DNA from: Brachyspira hampsonii
Lineage (GTDB): Bacteria > Spirochaetota > Brachyspiria > Brachyspirales > Brachyspiraceae
Assembly: GCF_001746205.1 (NCBI RefSeq)
Contig: NZ_MDCO01000012.1
Location: forward strand, 310,001 to 374,000
Direction of reading: 5' to 3'
DNA length: 64,000 nucleotides
Positions within the stretch are counted from its first letter, which is position 1. Each line of letters begins with the position of its first letter. The position numbers were made by a program, and so were the translations under genes. The notes below the pieces were generated by a model. The model had not been told where the DNA came from, made no database searches, and worked only from the letters and a program-made list of their open reading frames with translations. Positions 50,958 to 61,014 of the stretch are shown one piece after another.

Positions 50958-53900
50958 TCAAATGTACTTCCAAGTATAGCCTTTTTTCATTTCTAAAATC
51001 TCTTCAACAGTACCTTTAGCAATTATCTCCCCACCGTTAATTCCACCTTCTAATCCTAAATCTATTATATAATCAGCAGCTTTAATAACATCAGGATTAT
51101 GTTCTATTATGATGACACTATGTCCTTTTTCTACCAATTTGTTTAAAGCTATAAGAAGCTTATTAACATCATCAAAATGAAGTCCTGTAGTAGGTTCGTC
51201 CAAAATATAAACTATATGCTCATCACCTTGTTTTTTTGCTAACTCTGTTGCAAGTTTCAAACGCTGCAACTCTCCGCCTGAGAAAGTATCAAGCCTTTGA
51301 GAGAGTTTTATATAACCAAGCCCAACCTCACTCATTATTGATAAAGTTTTAGTTATTGATTTGTCAAAGTCAAAAAACTCTATTGCCTCATCAACTGTAA
51401 GTTCTAATACTTCGGCTATGTTTAGAGATTTGAATCTTACAGATAAAGTTTCATCATTGTATCTTTTACCTCCGCAAGCCTCACAAACTATTTCCATGTC
51501 AGATAAGAAGTGCATAGCTATTTTTCTTATGCCTTTACCTTCGCATATATTGCATCTTCCTTCTTTTCCGTTATATGAGAATCTGCCAGCTGCGAATGCT
51601 TTCGCTTTTGCTGCAGGAGTTTTTGCAAATATATTTCTAATTTTATCAAACACTTTACTATAGCTTACTAATGTACTTCTGATGGAACCCACTATTGAAA
51701 TTTGGTCAACTAATATAGTGTCTGAAACAATGCTAGGTATTTCAGCACTTTCAAATTTAGAGTATTGATTGAGTCTGCGTTTTTTTAGAGCAGGGTAGAG
51801 TGTATCTATTATTAAAGATGATTTACCGCTTCCAGATACTCCTGTAACAACAACTATTTTTTTTAAAGGTATATCAACACTAATATTTTTTAAATTGTTT
51901 GTGGAAACATTTTTTAATTTTATGCATTCAGTCTCTTCATTTCTTACAGCAGTTTTCTCGAATACTTTTTTTCTCTCGCTTAAATAATCTCCTGTAAGTG
52001 AATTATTAGAGTCTAATATATCATCATATTTACCTTCAAAAACTACTTCGCCTCCAAAAGCACCAGCAAAAGGTCCCATATCTATAATATTGTCTGCAGA
52101 CTTCATAGTATCTCTGTCATGCTCTACTATTACAAGAGTATTTTTTAAATCTCTTAATTCTTTTAATGTATCAAGCAAATGACTTGTATCTCTTGGGTGA
52201 AGCCCTACAGTTGGCTCATCTAATACATAAAGCACTCCTGTAAGTTTAGAACCCAACTGACTTGCAAGCCTTATTCTCTGTGCCTCTCCTCCTGAAAGTG
52301 TAGCATATTTTCTGCCTAATGATAAATAATTTAATCCTACTTTATCTAAAAAGCTAAGCCTTGTATTTATTTCTTTTACAGCTTCTTTTGATATTGTATT
52401 TTCTCTATCTGTTAAAAGTTTAGGAAGTTCATCAAAGAAATTAATTGCACCTTCAACTGTCATAGCACATACTTGGCTTATATTTTTATCCTGTATTGTA
52501 TATGCTCTCATTACTTCGTTTAATCTTTCTCCATGACAAGAACTGCATTCCTCATCAACAAAAAATTTGCCAAGCGATTTATCTTTCCACTCTGAATAAT
52601 CTTCGCTTGTAACATCATTATTAGAATGCCAAGAAGTGATAACATTTCCTATAGCATAATCCCCCCCGAAGAATACTGTATCTATAACTTTTTTATCAAG
52701 TTCATTAAAAGGAGTTTGATATAAATCTTTTTTTGTTATACCGTTTCTTTTTAATAATCTGAATAATGAATCTGTATAATGCTTGCCATGAGTAGAAAAC
52801 ATATTATGAAGAGAAGTATCTAATGCCCCATCAAATAAAGGCTTTGTACTGTCTTTTATTGCCAAATCTATACTGAATGTAGGCTTACTTCCAAGTCCTT
52901 TGCACTCTTCACAGTATCCCCAATGCGAATTAAATGAAAAATGCCTTGGAGTAACTTCAAAATCAAATAATATACCATGCAGAAGACATGCTGGAAACTT
53001 TGTATGGAAACTTTCTTTTATAATTATGCCATGTGAGGCCTTTATATGCACCACTCCATTTGACAAATCCATAGCCCTTTCAATAGCATCAGCAATTCTA
53101 GCTCTTTTATCCTTTCCAACAACTATTCTGTCAATAACTATACCTACAGAATATATCTCTTCTTTTGATAAAGAATCAATTTCTTCTTCCGTAATATCAT
53201 CTATAACATAATCATTATTATTAATCTGCATTCTCACATATCCAGCTTCTCTTGTTTTTTCTATAATCTTTTTAATATCTGTTGCATCTTTATCATCAAA
53301 AGTAAATCTATGATTAAATGAACTATGATATAAAGGAGAGATTATAATAAGTTTATGTAAGTCCATAGTATCAACTATTTCAGTTGCAAGTATAGAAGGA
53401 GTTTCAGCTTTTAGAGTATCTTTATCATTGCAATGCGGACAATGAGGCTTTGAGACTCTTGCAAAAATTAGTCTGAAATAGTCATAAATCTCTGTAACAG
53501 TGGCAACAGTAGAGCGTGGATTTCTGCTGACATTTTTTTGATCTATTGCTATGGAAGGTGCAAGTCCTTCTATTTTTTCAACATTAGCATCTTCAAATCT
53601 TCCTAAAAATCTCCTTGCATAAGTAGAAAGTGATTCAACAAATCTTCTCTGACCTTCTTTAAATATAGTGTCAAATGCAAGAGAGGTTTTTCCGCTTCCA
53701 GATACTCCTGTTATAACATTAATTTTATTTTTTGGTAATGTTAAGCTGATATTTTTAAGATTATGTTTATTAGCACCTTTTATAATAAGAGAAGTATTTT
53801 CTTCTTTTTTTGTTTCTTCTGTTTTTATAATTTCTTTTTTCTTTTTTGAAGGCTTTAATATTTCCTTAAGTTCTTTTGCAGTTAGAGATTCTTTTACTTT

Positions 53901-56786
53901 TATAATATCTTCTGGCTTTCCTTTAGCAACAACTCTGCCTCCTTTATCTCCGCTTAAAGGTCCCATATCTATAATATAATCAGCACATTTAATAACGTCC
54001 AAATTATGCTCTACAACTAAAACAGTATTTCCCTTTTCAACAAGTCCGTCTAATGCTTTTAATAATTTTTTTATATCCTCAAAATGAAGTCCTGTAGTAG
54101 GTTCATCTAATATATATAAAGTATTTCCTGTAGATATTTTATGAAGTTCGCTTGCTAGTTTTATTCTCTGAGCCTCTCCTCCAGACAAAGTAGTAGAAGG
54201 CTGTCCCAATTTTATATAACCAAGTCCTATATCTTCCATTATTTTTAATATTCTTGTTATTGAAGTTATGCCGTCAAAAAAATGAATAGCTTCTGAAACA
54301 CTCATCTCAAGAACATCATAAATAGTTTTATCCTTGTATTTAACATCCAAAGTTTCTGCATTAAATCTTTTGCCGCCGCATTCCTCACAAGGCACTAATA
54401 CATTAGATAAAAACTGCATTTCTAACTCTATAACTCCAGCACCCTCACAAGTAGGACATCTTCCTGTTTTCACATTAAATGAGAATCTGCCTTTATCATA
54501 TCCTCTCATTTTTGCAAGTTTAGTAGCAGCAAATAAATCCCTTATAGGAGATAAAACTTTTGTATAAGTTGCAGGGTTGCTTCTTGGAGTTCTTCCTATA
54601 GGAGACTGATCAACTTCTATAACCTTATCAATATTTTCAAGTCCTTCTATTTTTTCATGACTGCCTGCTGTTAAAGTCTTTCCATAAAAATGATTATGCA
54701 AAGCACGCATTAAAATATTTTCAACTAAAGTAGATTTACCGCTTCCAGAAAGTCCTGTAACTACGATAAATAATCCCAAAGGAAACTCTACATCTATATT
54801 TTTTAGATTAAATTGATTAGCTCCTATTACTTTTAAAAATTTTCCGTTTCCATCTCTTCTTATTTTTGGTATTTCTATATCATCATCGCCGCGTAAATAT
54901 TTTGCAGTGTAGGATCTGTCAGACTTTAAAAACTCTTCATAATCTCCAATGCCTACAACCTCTCCGCCATTAACTCCAGCATTAGGACCTATATCAATTA
55001 AAAAGTCAGACTCCTCCATAGTTTCTTTATCATGCTCTACAACTATAACAGTATTATTTTTATCTCTTAATGTTTTTAATGATTCTATTAATTTTTTATT
55101 GTCAGACTGATGAAGTCCTATTGAAGGCTCATCAAGTACATATAATACACCTTCAAGTCCGCTTCCTATTTGAGATGCTAGCCTTATTCTTTGAGATTCT
55201 CCGCCTGAAAGAGTAGGGGAGGAACGCTCTACTGTTAAATATGTTAATCCTACTTTTACCAGAAATGTTAATCTGTAAATAATCTCTTTTACTATAGGAG
55301 CACCGATTATCTCTTCATTAGGTTTCAATTTTAATTTAGTAAAATAATCGTATAAATCTTCTATAGTCATTGAAGAAAAATCGGCTATAGTCTTACCATT
55401 AAATTTAACTGACAATGCATCTTCATTGATTCTTTTACCATTGCATTTAGGACATTCAACTTCGTCCATAAAATTAGCATAATAACTATTTTTATAAGTT
55501 TCATAATCGTATTTTAGTCTGTCCAAAATGCCCGGCACTCTCTCTTCTACAAGTTTACTATGATACCAAAATCTTTTTCTCCATTTAACTTCTTTATCAG
55601 TACCGTAAAGCAAATATTTTTTTTCTGTTTTAGTTAAATCTTTCCAAGGCTTTTTTAAATCTATTTTATAAGTTTTAGCAATAACTTCTAATTCATCAAT
55701 ACCATATTCCATGTCAAAACCAATATGATCATCTACAAAACATGATAAAGCTCCATCATAAATATTTAAATTCTCATCTCTTACAATATGCTTTTCTGTA
55801 AACACATGTTCAACTCCAAGCCCTCCGCAAACAGTACATGCACCCATAGGGTTATTAAATGAAAATAAATTAGGCTCAATATCTGCAATAGAGTGTCCGC
55901 AGTTAGCACAGGATCTTTCTGTAGTATAGAGTTTATAATATTTATCTATTTCAAACTGCTTACTCATTTTTATTTTTTTCTTTTTAGCTTTTGTATCAAC
56001 TTCATTTGTTTCAGGTATTTCTATATCATTATTAACTTCAATTGCCTCATTACTTTTTTCATGCTCTTCATAAAATGCTACAAGTCCTTTTGTTATTCTT
56101 ATAGCCCTCTCAATATCATCAGTAATTCTTGACAAGTATTTATCTTCAACTTTTATCCTATCGATAACTATTTCTAAAGTATGCTTCTCATATCTTTTAA
56201 GTTCTGGTATTTCATCTTCATCGAATTTATAAACTATATTATCAATTCTTATTCTAGGATATCCTGCAAGTTTAACTTCTTCAATTTCCTTTCTATACTC
56301 TCCCTTTCTATCTCTTACAATAGGAGCTAGAACTAAAATTCTTTTTTCTGCAAACTCTCTTAACACACTATGAGCTATTTGATCTTCGCTTTGTTTAGAA
56401 ATTTTATGTCCACATTTAGAGCAGTAAGGAACACCAAGCCTTGCAAAAATAAGTCTAAAAAAATCATAAATCTCTGTAACAGTGCCTACAGTAGAGCGGG
56501 GATTTTTATTAACGCTTTTTTGGTCTATAGAAATAGTAGGAGATAGTCCTTCTATATGTTCAACATCTGCCTTAGCCATAACGCCTAAAAACTGTCTTGC
56601 ATAGGCTGATAATGATTCTAAATATCTTCTTTGTCCCTCTTTAAAAATAGTGTCGAATGCCAGAGAACTTTTTCCGCTTCCTGATACTCCTGTTAAAGTG
56701 GTGAGTGTTTTATGCGGTATTGAAAGCGATATATTTTTAAGGTTATGCTCCTTAGCTCCTCTTATTTCTATAGAATTGTTAGCCAT
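50958..56786 (-). CDS. uvrA: Tandem-fused double UvrA (excinuclease ABC subunit A)
   Basis: 1942 residues from ATG 56786 (GAGGA upstream), twice the usual 940. Residues 1 to about 960 are a complete UvrA: Walker A GVSGSGKSS, zinc site CANCGH...CTVCGG, LSGGESQRIRLAS, a second Walker A GLSGSGKST, zinc site CPTCEG...CEECGG and LSGGEAQRIKLAS. A Lys/Glu-rich linker (about 965-998) leads to a second complete copy with GVSGSGKTS, LSGGEAQRIRLAS, GVSGSGKSS and FSGGELQRLKLAT. The second copy is diverged: IDQSPIGR became VDQISIVGS, and one zinc CxxC is CLLH. Probably a covalent UvrA dimer acting in nucleotide excision repair. Confidence 0.9.
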   Translation of the reverse strand: MANNSIEIRGAKEHNLKNISLSIPHKTLTTLTGVSGSGKSSLAFDTIFKEGQRRYLESLSAYARQFLGVMAKADVEHIEGLSPTISIDQKSVNKNPRSTVGTVTEIYDFFRLIFARLGVPYCSKCGHKISKQSEDQIAHSVLREFAEKRILVLAPIVRDRKGEYRKEIEEVKLAGYPRIRIDNIVYKFDEDEIPELKRYEKHTLEIVIDRIKVEDKYLSRITDDIERAIRITKGLVAFYEEHEKSNEAIEVNNDIEIPETNEVDTKAKKKKIKMSKQFEIDKYYKLYTTERSCANCGHSIADIEPNLFSFNNPMGACTVCGGLGVEHVFTEKHIVRDENLNIYDGALSCFVDDHIGFDMEYGIDELEVIAKTYKIDLKKPWKDLTKTEKKYLLYGTDKEVKWRKRFWYHSKLVEERVPGILDRLKYDYETYKNSYYANFMDEVECPKCNGKRINEDALSVKFNGKTIADFSSMTIEDLYDYFTKLKLKPNEEIIGAPIVKEIIYRLTFLVKVGLTYLTVERSSPTLSGGESQRIRLASQIGSGLEGVLYVLDEPSIGLHQSDNKKLIESLKTLRDKNNTVIVVEHDKETMEESDFLIDIGPNAGVNGGEVVGIGDYEEFLKSDRSYTAKYLRGDDDIEIPKIRRDGNGKFLKVIGANQFNLKNIDVEFPLGLFIVVTGLSGSGKSTLVENILMRALHNHFYGKTLTAGSHEKIEGLENIDKVIEVDQSPIGRTPRSNPATYTKVLSPIRDLFAATKLAKMRGYDKGRFSFNVKTGRCPTCEGAGVIELEMQFLSNVLVPCEECGGKRFNAETLDVKYKDKTIYDVLEMSVSEAIHFFDGITSITRILKIMEDIGLGYIKLGQPSTTLSGGEAQRIKLASELHKISTGNTLYILDEPTTGLHFEDIKKLLKALDGLVEKGNTVLVVEHNLDVIKCADYIIDMGPLSGDKGGRVVAKGKPEDIIKVKESLTAKELKEILKPSKKKKEIIKTEETKKEENTSLIIKGANKHNLKNISLTLPKNKINVITGVSGSGKTSLAFDTIFKEGQRRFVESLSTYARRFLGRFEDANVEKIEGLAPSIAIDQKNVSRNPRSTVATVTEIYDYFRLIFARVSKPHCPHCNDKDTLKAETPSILATEIVDTMDLHKLIIISPLYHSSFNHRFTFDDKDATDIKKIIEKTREAGYVRMQINNNDYVIDDITEEEIDSLSKEEIYSVGIVIDRIVVGKDKRARIADAIERAMDLSNGVVHIKASHGIIIKESFHTKFPACLLHGILFDFEVTPRHFSFNSHWGYCEECKGLGSKPTFSIDLAIKDSTKPLFDGALDTSLHNMFSTHGKHYTDSLFRLLKRNGITKKDLYQTPFNELDKKVIDTVFFGGDYAIGNVITSWHSNNDVTSEDYSEWKDKSLGKFFVDEECSSCHGERLNEVMRAYTIQDKNISQVCAMTVEGAINFFDELPKLLTDRENTISKEAVKEINTRLSFLDKVGLNYLSLGRKYATLSGGEAQRIRLASQLGSKLTGVLYVLDEPTVGLHPRDTSHLLDTLKELRDLKNTLVIVEHDRDTMKSADNIIDMGPFAGAFGGEVVFEGKYDDILDSNNSLTGDYLSERKKVFEKTAVRNEETECIKLKNVSTNNLKNISVDIPLKKIVVVTGVSGSGKSSLIIDTLYPALKKRRLNQYSKFESAEIPSIVSDTILVDQISIVGSIRSTLVSYSKVFDKIRNIFAKTPAAKAKAFAAGRFSYNGKEGRCNICEGKGIRKIAMHFLSDMEIVCEACGGKRYNDETLSVRFKSLNIAEVLELTVDEAIEFFDFDKSITKTLSIMSEVGLGYIKLSQRLDTFSGGELQRLKLATELAKKQGDEHIVYILDEPTTGLHFDDVNKLLIALNKLVEKGHSVIIIEHNPDVIKAADYIIDLGLEGGINGGEIIAKGTVEEILEMKKGYTWKYI

Positions 56787-57220
56787 TAATCTATCCTCAA
56801 CAAAAAATAAAAAAGTCAAACTATTATAACATGAATTCTATATAAAAAAAGGTTTTACTAATATTAAATATTAATAAATAATTTTTACTACATATATCGC
56901 ATTTAAAGCATACAAAAATGACTGTTAATTTTATTATTTTATTTAACGCACACAGAATAAAGCTAAAAAATAAAGTTAATTTATAATTCAAATTTAGTAA
57001 AATAAAATAATTCGTTAACCGTGCGTTAATGAGATTATTAATATAATCAAAGCTAGGGTGGGTAGCTAATAATTTGTAATTAAGCTGTAAATATAATTTT
57101 GATTACAATATCAAAACAAAGTTATAAAATCTAATGGGCGGGGAATTGTAAATAAAATAACCTTGAAAAATATAAATAAATATACTATAATAAAAATATA
57201 ATAAAATCTCAGGATATCTA
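56787..57220. other. Divergent spacer with a palindromic element
   Basis: Separates uvrA (leftward) and the HPr gene (rightward). It contains the half element at 56947-57143 and a TATAAT-like stretch near 57190; otherwise AT-rich and empty. Confidence 0.5.
56947..57143. repeat. Fixed-geometry palindromic element, half copy
   Basis: CGCACA at 56947 (one base off), CGTGCG at 57020 (73 bp), GGGTGGG at 57056 (36 bp), GGGCGGGG at 57136 (80 bp). Confidence 0.7.
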
Positions 57221-57532
57221 ATGACATTAACAAATGTAGTAACAATCAAAAGTAAAAATGGAATGCATCTAAGGCCGGCAGGAGTTCTGTCTCAAATATC
57301 AAGTAAGAATGAATATTCTAATATAGGAATATTTTTACTTTATAATGGTGTAAGAGCAGATGCAAAAAGTGTATTTAATATTATGGGGCTTGGAGCATTT
57401 CAAGGAGCCAATCTAATATTAGAAATAGAATATGATGAAGGAATGGAAGAAATAGCTAAACAAGCTGAAAAAGAATTAATAAATTTCTTTGAAGAAGGAT
57501 ATATTCACGCTGAAGTTCCAGAAGATGACTAA
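57221..57532 (+). CDS. HPr-family phosphocarrier protein
   Basis: 103 residues. The active-site segment GMHLRPAG carries His16 (family His15), and DAKSVFNIMGLGA carries Ser50 at the place of the regulatory Ser46. HPr relays phosphate from enzyme I to PTS sugar permeases; the Ser suggests possible HPr-kinase control. It is about 15 residues longer than typical HPr. AGGAT precedes the ATG. It heads a tight group with a GntP permease, dut and two lipoproteins, with no PTS permease next to it, so a regulatory job is also possible. Confidence 0.88.
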   Translation: MTLTNVVTIKSKNGMHLRPAGVLSQISSKNEYSNIGIFLLYNGVRADAKSVFNIMGLGAFQGANLILEIEYDEGMEEIAKQAEKELINFFEEGYIHAEVPEDD

Positions 57533-57577
57533 TATTTTGTGTATTTTCAATATAAAAATAAAACATAAGGATATTTA

Positions 57578-58960
57578 ATGATTAGTTATTTTGTAATAGC
57601 TATGTTGGCAATATCTATTATTGTAGTTATGATTTTAACAATCAAGTTTAAAGTTCATCCATTCATAGCTATGCTGTTAGTAGCAATATTTCTAGCTTTC
57701 ACACTTCATGTTCCATCTAATAATGATACAAACTATATAACAGAAATATCTGCTTTAATTGGAAAAGGTTTTGGCAATGCTTTGGCAAGTGTTGGTATAA
57801 TAATCGTTTTAGGAAGTGTTATAGGTAATATATTAGAAATGTCCGGTGCTGCTTTAAAATTGGGTGAGATAGTGTTAAGAATAGTAGGTAAATCCCATCC
57901 GGCTTTAGCTATGAACATATTAGGTTTTATAGTATCAATACCTGTATTTTGTGATTCGGGATATTTAATACTTACACCTTTAAGAAAAGCTGTTGCCAAG
58001 AAAAGCGGAGCATCTCCTGTTGCATTATCAGTTGCATTGTCTACAGGACTTTATGCCTCTCATGCCTTAATTCCTCCAACTCCAGGTCCGGCTGCAGTTG
58101 TTAATCTATTCGGACTTGAAGCACATTTATTAACTATAATAATTATAGGCTTAATAGTTGCCATTCCAACCTCTTTAGTTGGAGCAATATATGGAATATT
58201 TATTTCAAAATATATAAAAAAACCAAATTACCCTGATAAATCTCCAACTTATGAAACTTTAATAAGCGATATCGGAGGACTTCCTTCTGCTTGGAAATCA
58301 CTAGCACCTATAGTAGTACCGATAATATTGATGGCAATTGGAAGTATTGTTAGATTTGATTCTTTTAGATTTGGAAGCGGAATATTAAGAAACATATTTA
58401 TATTTTTGGGTGAGCCGTCTATGGCATTATTTATAGGTTTTTTATTTGCCCTATTGCTAACCCATAAATTTAATAAAGAAGAAATATCTATGTGGATAGG
58501 TGATGGTATAAGAGCTTCCGGAAGTATATTGGCTATAGTTGGTGCAAGCGGTGCTTTTGCAGAAGTATTAAAATCTACTGAATTGGCAAAAATTATACCT
58601 GAATTGGGACATATATTCGGAGAATTAAATATGGGGTTAATACTGCCTTTTATTATGGCATCAGCTTTAAAAATAATATTAGGCTCATCTACAATAGCAG
58701 TTGTTACTGTAGCTACACTTTTTGCTCCTCTTCTTGGAACATTGGGATTTAATACGCCTATATCACAAATTTTAGTATTGATGGCTATAGGAGCAGGCTC
58801 TATGATAGCATCCCATGCAAATGACAGCTATTTTTGGATAGTAGTAGAATTATCTGGTTTAAAAATAAAAGATGCATATAAAGCTAGAACTTTAGCTACT
58901 TTTGTACAAGGTATTACTGCATTAATCATTATAATGATACTAGCTTTTTTATTCAGATAA
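57578..58960 (+). CDS. GntP-family gluconate/organic acid permease
   Basis: 460 residues, about twelve or more helices. Recognised by FKVHPFIAMLLVAIFLAF near the start, GKGFGNALASVGIIIVLG, SIPVFCDSGYLILTPL, ALSTGLYASHALIPPTPGP, and near the end GAGSMIASHANDSYFWIV. All are typical of the GntP proton symporters for gluconate and related sugar acids. AAGGAT precedes the ATG. Its neighbour HPr 45 bases upstream may link uptake to carbon status. Confidence 0.9.
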   Translation: MISYFVIAMLAISIIVVMILTIKFKVHPFIAMLLVAIFLAFTLHVPSNNDTNYITEISALIGKGFGNALASVGIIIVLGSVIGNILEMSGAALKLGEIVLRIVGKSHPALAMNILGFIVSIPVFCDSGYLILTPLRKAVAKKSGASPVALSVALSTGLYASHALIPPTPGPAAVVNLFGLEAHLLTIIIIGLIVAIPTSLVGAIYGIFISKYIKKPNYPDKSPTYETLISDIGGLPSAWKSLAPIVVPIILMAIGSIVRFDSFRFGSGILRNIFIFLGEPSMALFIGFLFALLLTHKFNKEEISMWIGDGIRASGSILAIVGASGAFAEVLKSTELAKIIPELGHIFGELNMGLILPFIMASALKIILGSSTIAVVTVATLFAPLLGTLGFNTPISQILVLMAIGAGSMIASHANDSYFWIVVELSGLKIKDAYKARTLATFVQGITALIIIMILAFLFR

Positions 58961-58976
58961 AAATATTGGAGGAATA

Positions 58977-59411
58977 ATGCTCAAAATAAAAATTATTAAT
59001 AAATCTAAAAATCCTTTGCCTAAATATCAAACATCTGGTTCCTCGGGACTTGATTTACATGCTAATATAGAGAATCCTATTACTTTAAATAAAAATGATA
59101 TAGTGTTAATACCAACAGGACTTTTTATAGAAATACCTGAAGGCTATGAAGCCCAAGTTAGAAGCCGAAGCTCTTTAGCATTAAAAAATGGTATTTTTTG
59201 TTTAAACTCTCCTGCTACAATAGACAGTGATTATAGGGGAGAGCTGAAAATAATATTAGCATCTTTAACTGATATACCATTTACTATAAATAATGGAGAT
59301 AGAATAGCTCAAATGGTTTTTGCTAAAGTTGAAAAGATATCTTTTGAAGAAGTTGATTCATTATCTGATACAGAAAGAGGAGAAGGCGGTTTTGGAAGCA
59401 CAAATAAATGA
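58977..59411 (+). CDS. dut: dUTP diphosphatase
   Basis: 144 residues. Trimeric dUTPase; turns dUTP into dUMP and keeps uracil out of DNA. All five motifs are present: SSGLDLHAN (I), RSRSSLA (II), ATIDSDYRGE (III), NGDRIAQMVF (IV) and RGEGGFGSTNK (V, flexible C-terminal arm). TTGGAGGAAT precedes the ATG. Sixteen bases after the GntP gene; its stop overlaps an ATG of the next frame. Confidence 0.95.
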   Translation: MLKIKIINKSKNPLPKYQTSGSSGLDLHANIENPITLNKNDIVLIPTGLFIEIPEGYEAQVRSRSSLALKNGIFCLNSPATIDSDYRGELKIILASLTDIPFTINNGDRIAQMVFAKVEKISFEEVDSLSDTERGEGGFGSTNK

Positions 59412-59449
59412 CTATTGATATAATTGCTCTTTTAGTTTATAATAAATTT

Positions 59450-60271
59450 ATGAATGTAAATAAAATGCTTTTATATATTGCAATATCATCATTATCAGTA
59501 ATTTCCTGCGGACTTCCAGATGTTACAGGTGTAACGCTTGAATTAAATCAGCCTTATATAACAAAAGTTATACCAGGAAATCAGAAAATAACAGTAGAAT
59601 TTGAAGCCCAAAATAATGAACCATCTTTCAGTGGATATAACATATATTTTGGAGATAATACATATCCTAGAAAATACAGATTATATAATCAGCAAAAAGC
59701 ATTGCCTACTTTATTAGAAACAAAATCTACAGTTACTAAAAAGTATTCCTTTACTATTGAAACAGGAGCTTATTTTTCTACTAATAGTTCGGATATATCT
59801 ACATTAAAAGATTCTGATTTAAATAATGGTATACCTATATATATTTGGGTATCTGCATATCAGATAACTCCTCAATTAGAAAGCTATTATTATTATGATA
59901 ATTTTGTACAAATGGGAACACCAAGACCAGATGCACTAAATCAAACTATAAATACTGATACAACTATCAATTTAGAAGGAAGAGATTTAGCAAGATTAAT
60001 AAATAATAACGGAGTATTATATTTTCAAAATGTCAATAATACAAGTATGATGATGGTATCAGGTACTTCTTTAGATGATGTTGTAGTTCCTCCGGAAAAT
60101 GGATATGGAAATATTGATTTACAAGTTAAAGCTAACAGACTTTATTTAATAAAAATAACAGAAGGAAATAATGCCTATTATGGTAAAATATATGTAAGGA
60201 GTGTTAATGGTACTAGCAGTATTATAGCTGATTATTGCCGTCAAATTTCTGCTAATATCTTAAGTTATTAA
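59450..60271 (+). CDS. Lipoprotein with Fn3-like repeat, twin A
   Basis: 273 residues from ATG 59450; ATG 59408, overlapping the dut stop, would add 14 residues and could be the coupled start. MLLYIAISSLSVISC ends in a lipobox. The mature N-terminus (YITKVIPGNQKITVEFEAQN and FSGYNIYFGDN) is a fibronectin type III-like pattern and is shared with the next gene. A second strand-rich domain follows (about 190-270). Role unknown; probably outer-membrane or periplasmic. Confidence 0.75.
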   Translation: MNVNKMLLYIAISSLSVISCGLPDVTGVTLELNQPYITKVIPGNQKITVEFEAQNNEPSFSGYNIYFGDNTYPRKYRLYNQQKALPTLLETKSTVTKKYSFTIETGAYFSTNSSDISTLKDSDLNNGIPIYIWVSAYQITPQLESYYYYDNFVQMGTPRPDALNQTINTDTTINLEGRDLARLINNNGVLYFQNVNNTSMMMVSGTSLDDVVVPPENGYGNIDLQVKANRLYLIKITEGNNAYYGKIYVRSVNGTSSIIADYCRQISANILSY

Positions 60272-60273
60272 TT

Positions 60274-61014
60274 ATGAAAAAAATTATCATATTTATCATA
60301 CCAATTATTTTTTTATTTCTTTCTTGTAATGAAGAACTTATAACCATAGTTGATGAATATAATATTCCATATAATGTTTATGCTATACCAGGTAATAATA
60401 AAGTAAGTATAAGTTTTTGGTCTGGTATAATAGCTTCAGATTTTGCAGGTTTTAACATATATGCTAGTACTTCTGAAAATTTAGTGCAGCCTAATGATGC
60501 TATAAAAAATGCACAGCAGGCACTTCCAACTGTAGCAAGCAGCAATCATACCAGAACAAATTTTATAATAGAAATTCCTAATTATACTTTTAATAATAAT
60601 ACTTTATATTATGTATCAGTTACTGCTTATGGTACTAACAATCTAGTTGATAATAAATATATAGAAACTACAATTAATTCTGTACTTCCTGTAATACCGA
60701 GACCAGAAGGTACAGGAACTGGAACAACATTAACAGCAAATGCGATAGGTGTTGGTATAATGGATCCAAATACTGGAAAAGTAACACCTAGTTCAGGTTG
60801 GAAAGTGCAATATTTTGGATATCAAACTAATTTCAATACTGTAGTTAATGTTACAAATAACACAGATGACTCATTTGATAGCGAAGCCGTATACTCTATT
60901 AACGGGCTTTATATATTCAAAAATGGAAATCAATTAGCAAAAATTTGGATTACATCAGATAATTCTTATCAGTGGGCATATCAGTCAGATGCTTCAAAAT
61001 GGTGGGGAATTTAA
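60274..61014 (+). CDS. Lipoprotein with Fn3-like repeat, twin B
   Basis: 246 residues. Signal peptide MKKIIIFIIPIIFLFLSC with lipobox. The mature start (NVYAIPGNNKVSISFWSG and FAGFNIYASTSEN) parallels twin A (KVIPGNQKITVEFEAQN; FSGYNIYFGDN), and both continue with QQALPT or QKALPT, so the two arose by duplication. Two bases separate the genes. The C-terminal half (WKVQYFGYQTNFNTVVNVTN) differs from twin A. Last gene of the HPr-led operon. Confidence 0.78.
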   Translation: MKKIIIFIIPIIFLFLSCNEELITIVDEYNIPYNVYAIPGNNKVSISFWSGIIASDFAGFNIYASTSENLVQPNDAIKNAQQALPTVASSNHTRTNFIIEIPNYTFNNNTLYYVSVTAYGTNNLVDNKYIETTINSVLPVIPRPEGTGTGTTLTANAIGVGIMDPNTGKVTPSSGWKVQYFGYQTNFNTVVNVTNNTDDSFDSEAVYSINGLYIFKNGNQLAKIWITSDNSYQWAYQSDASKWWGI

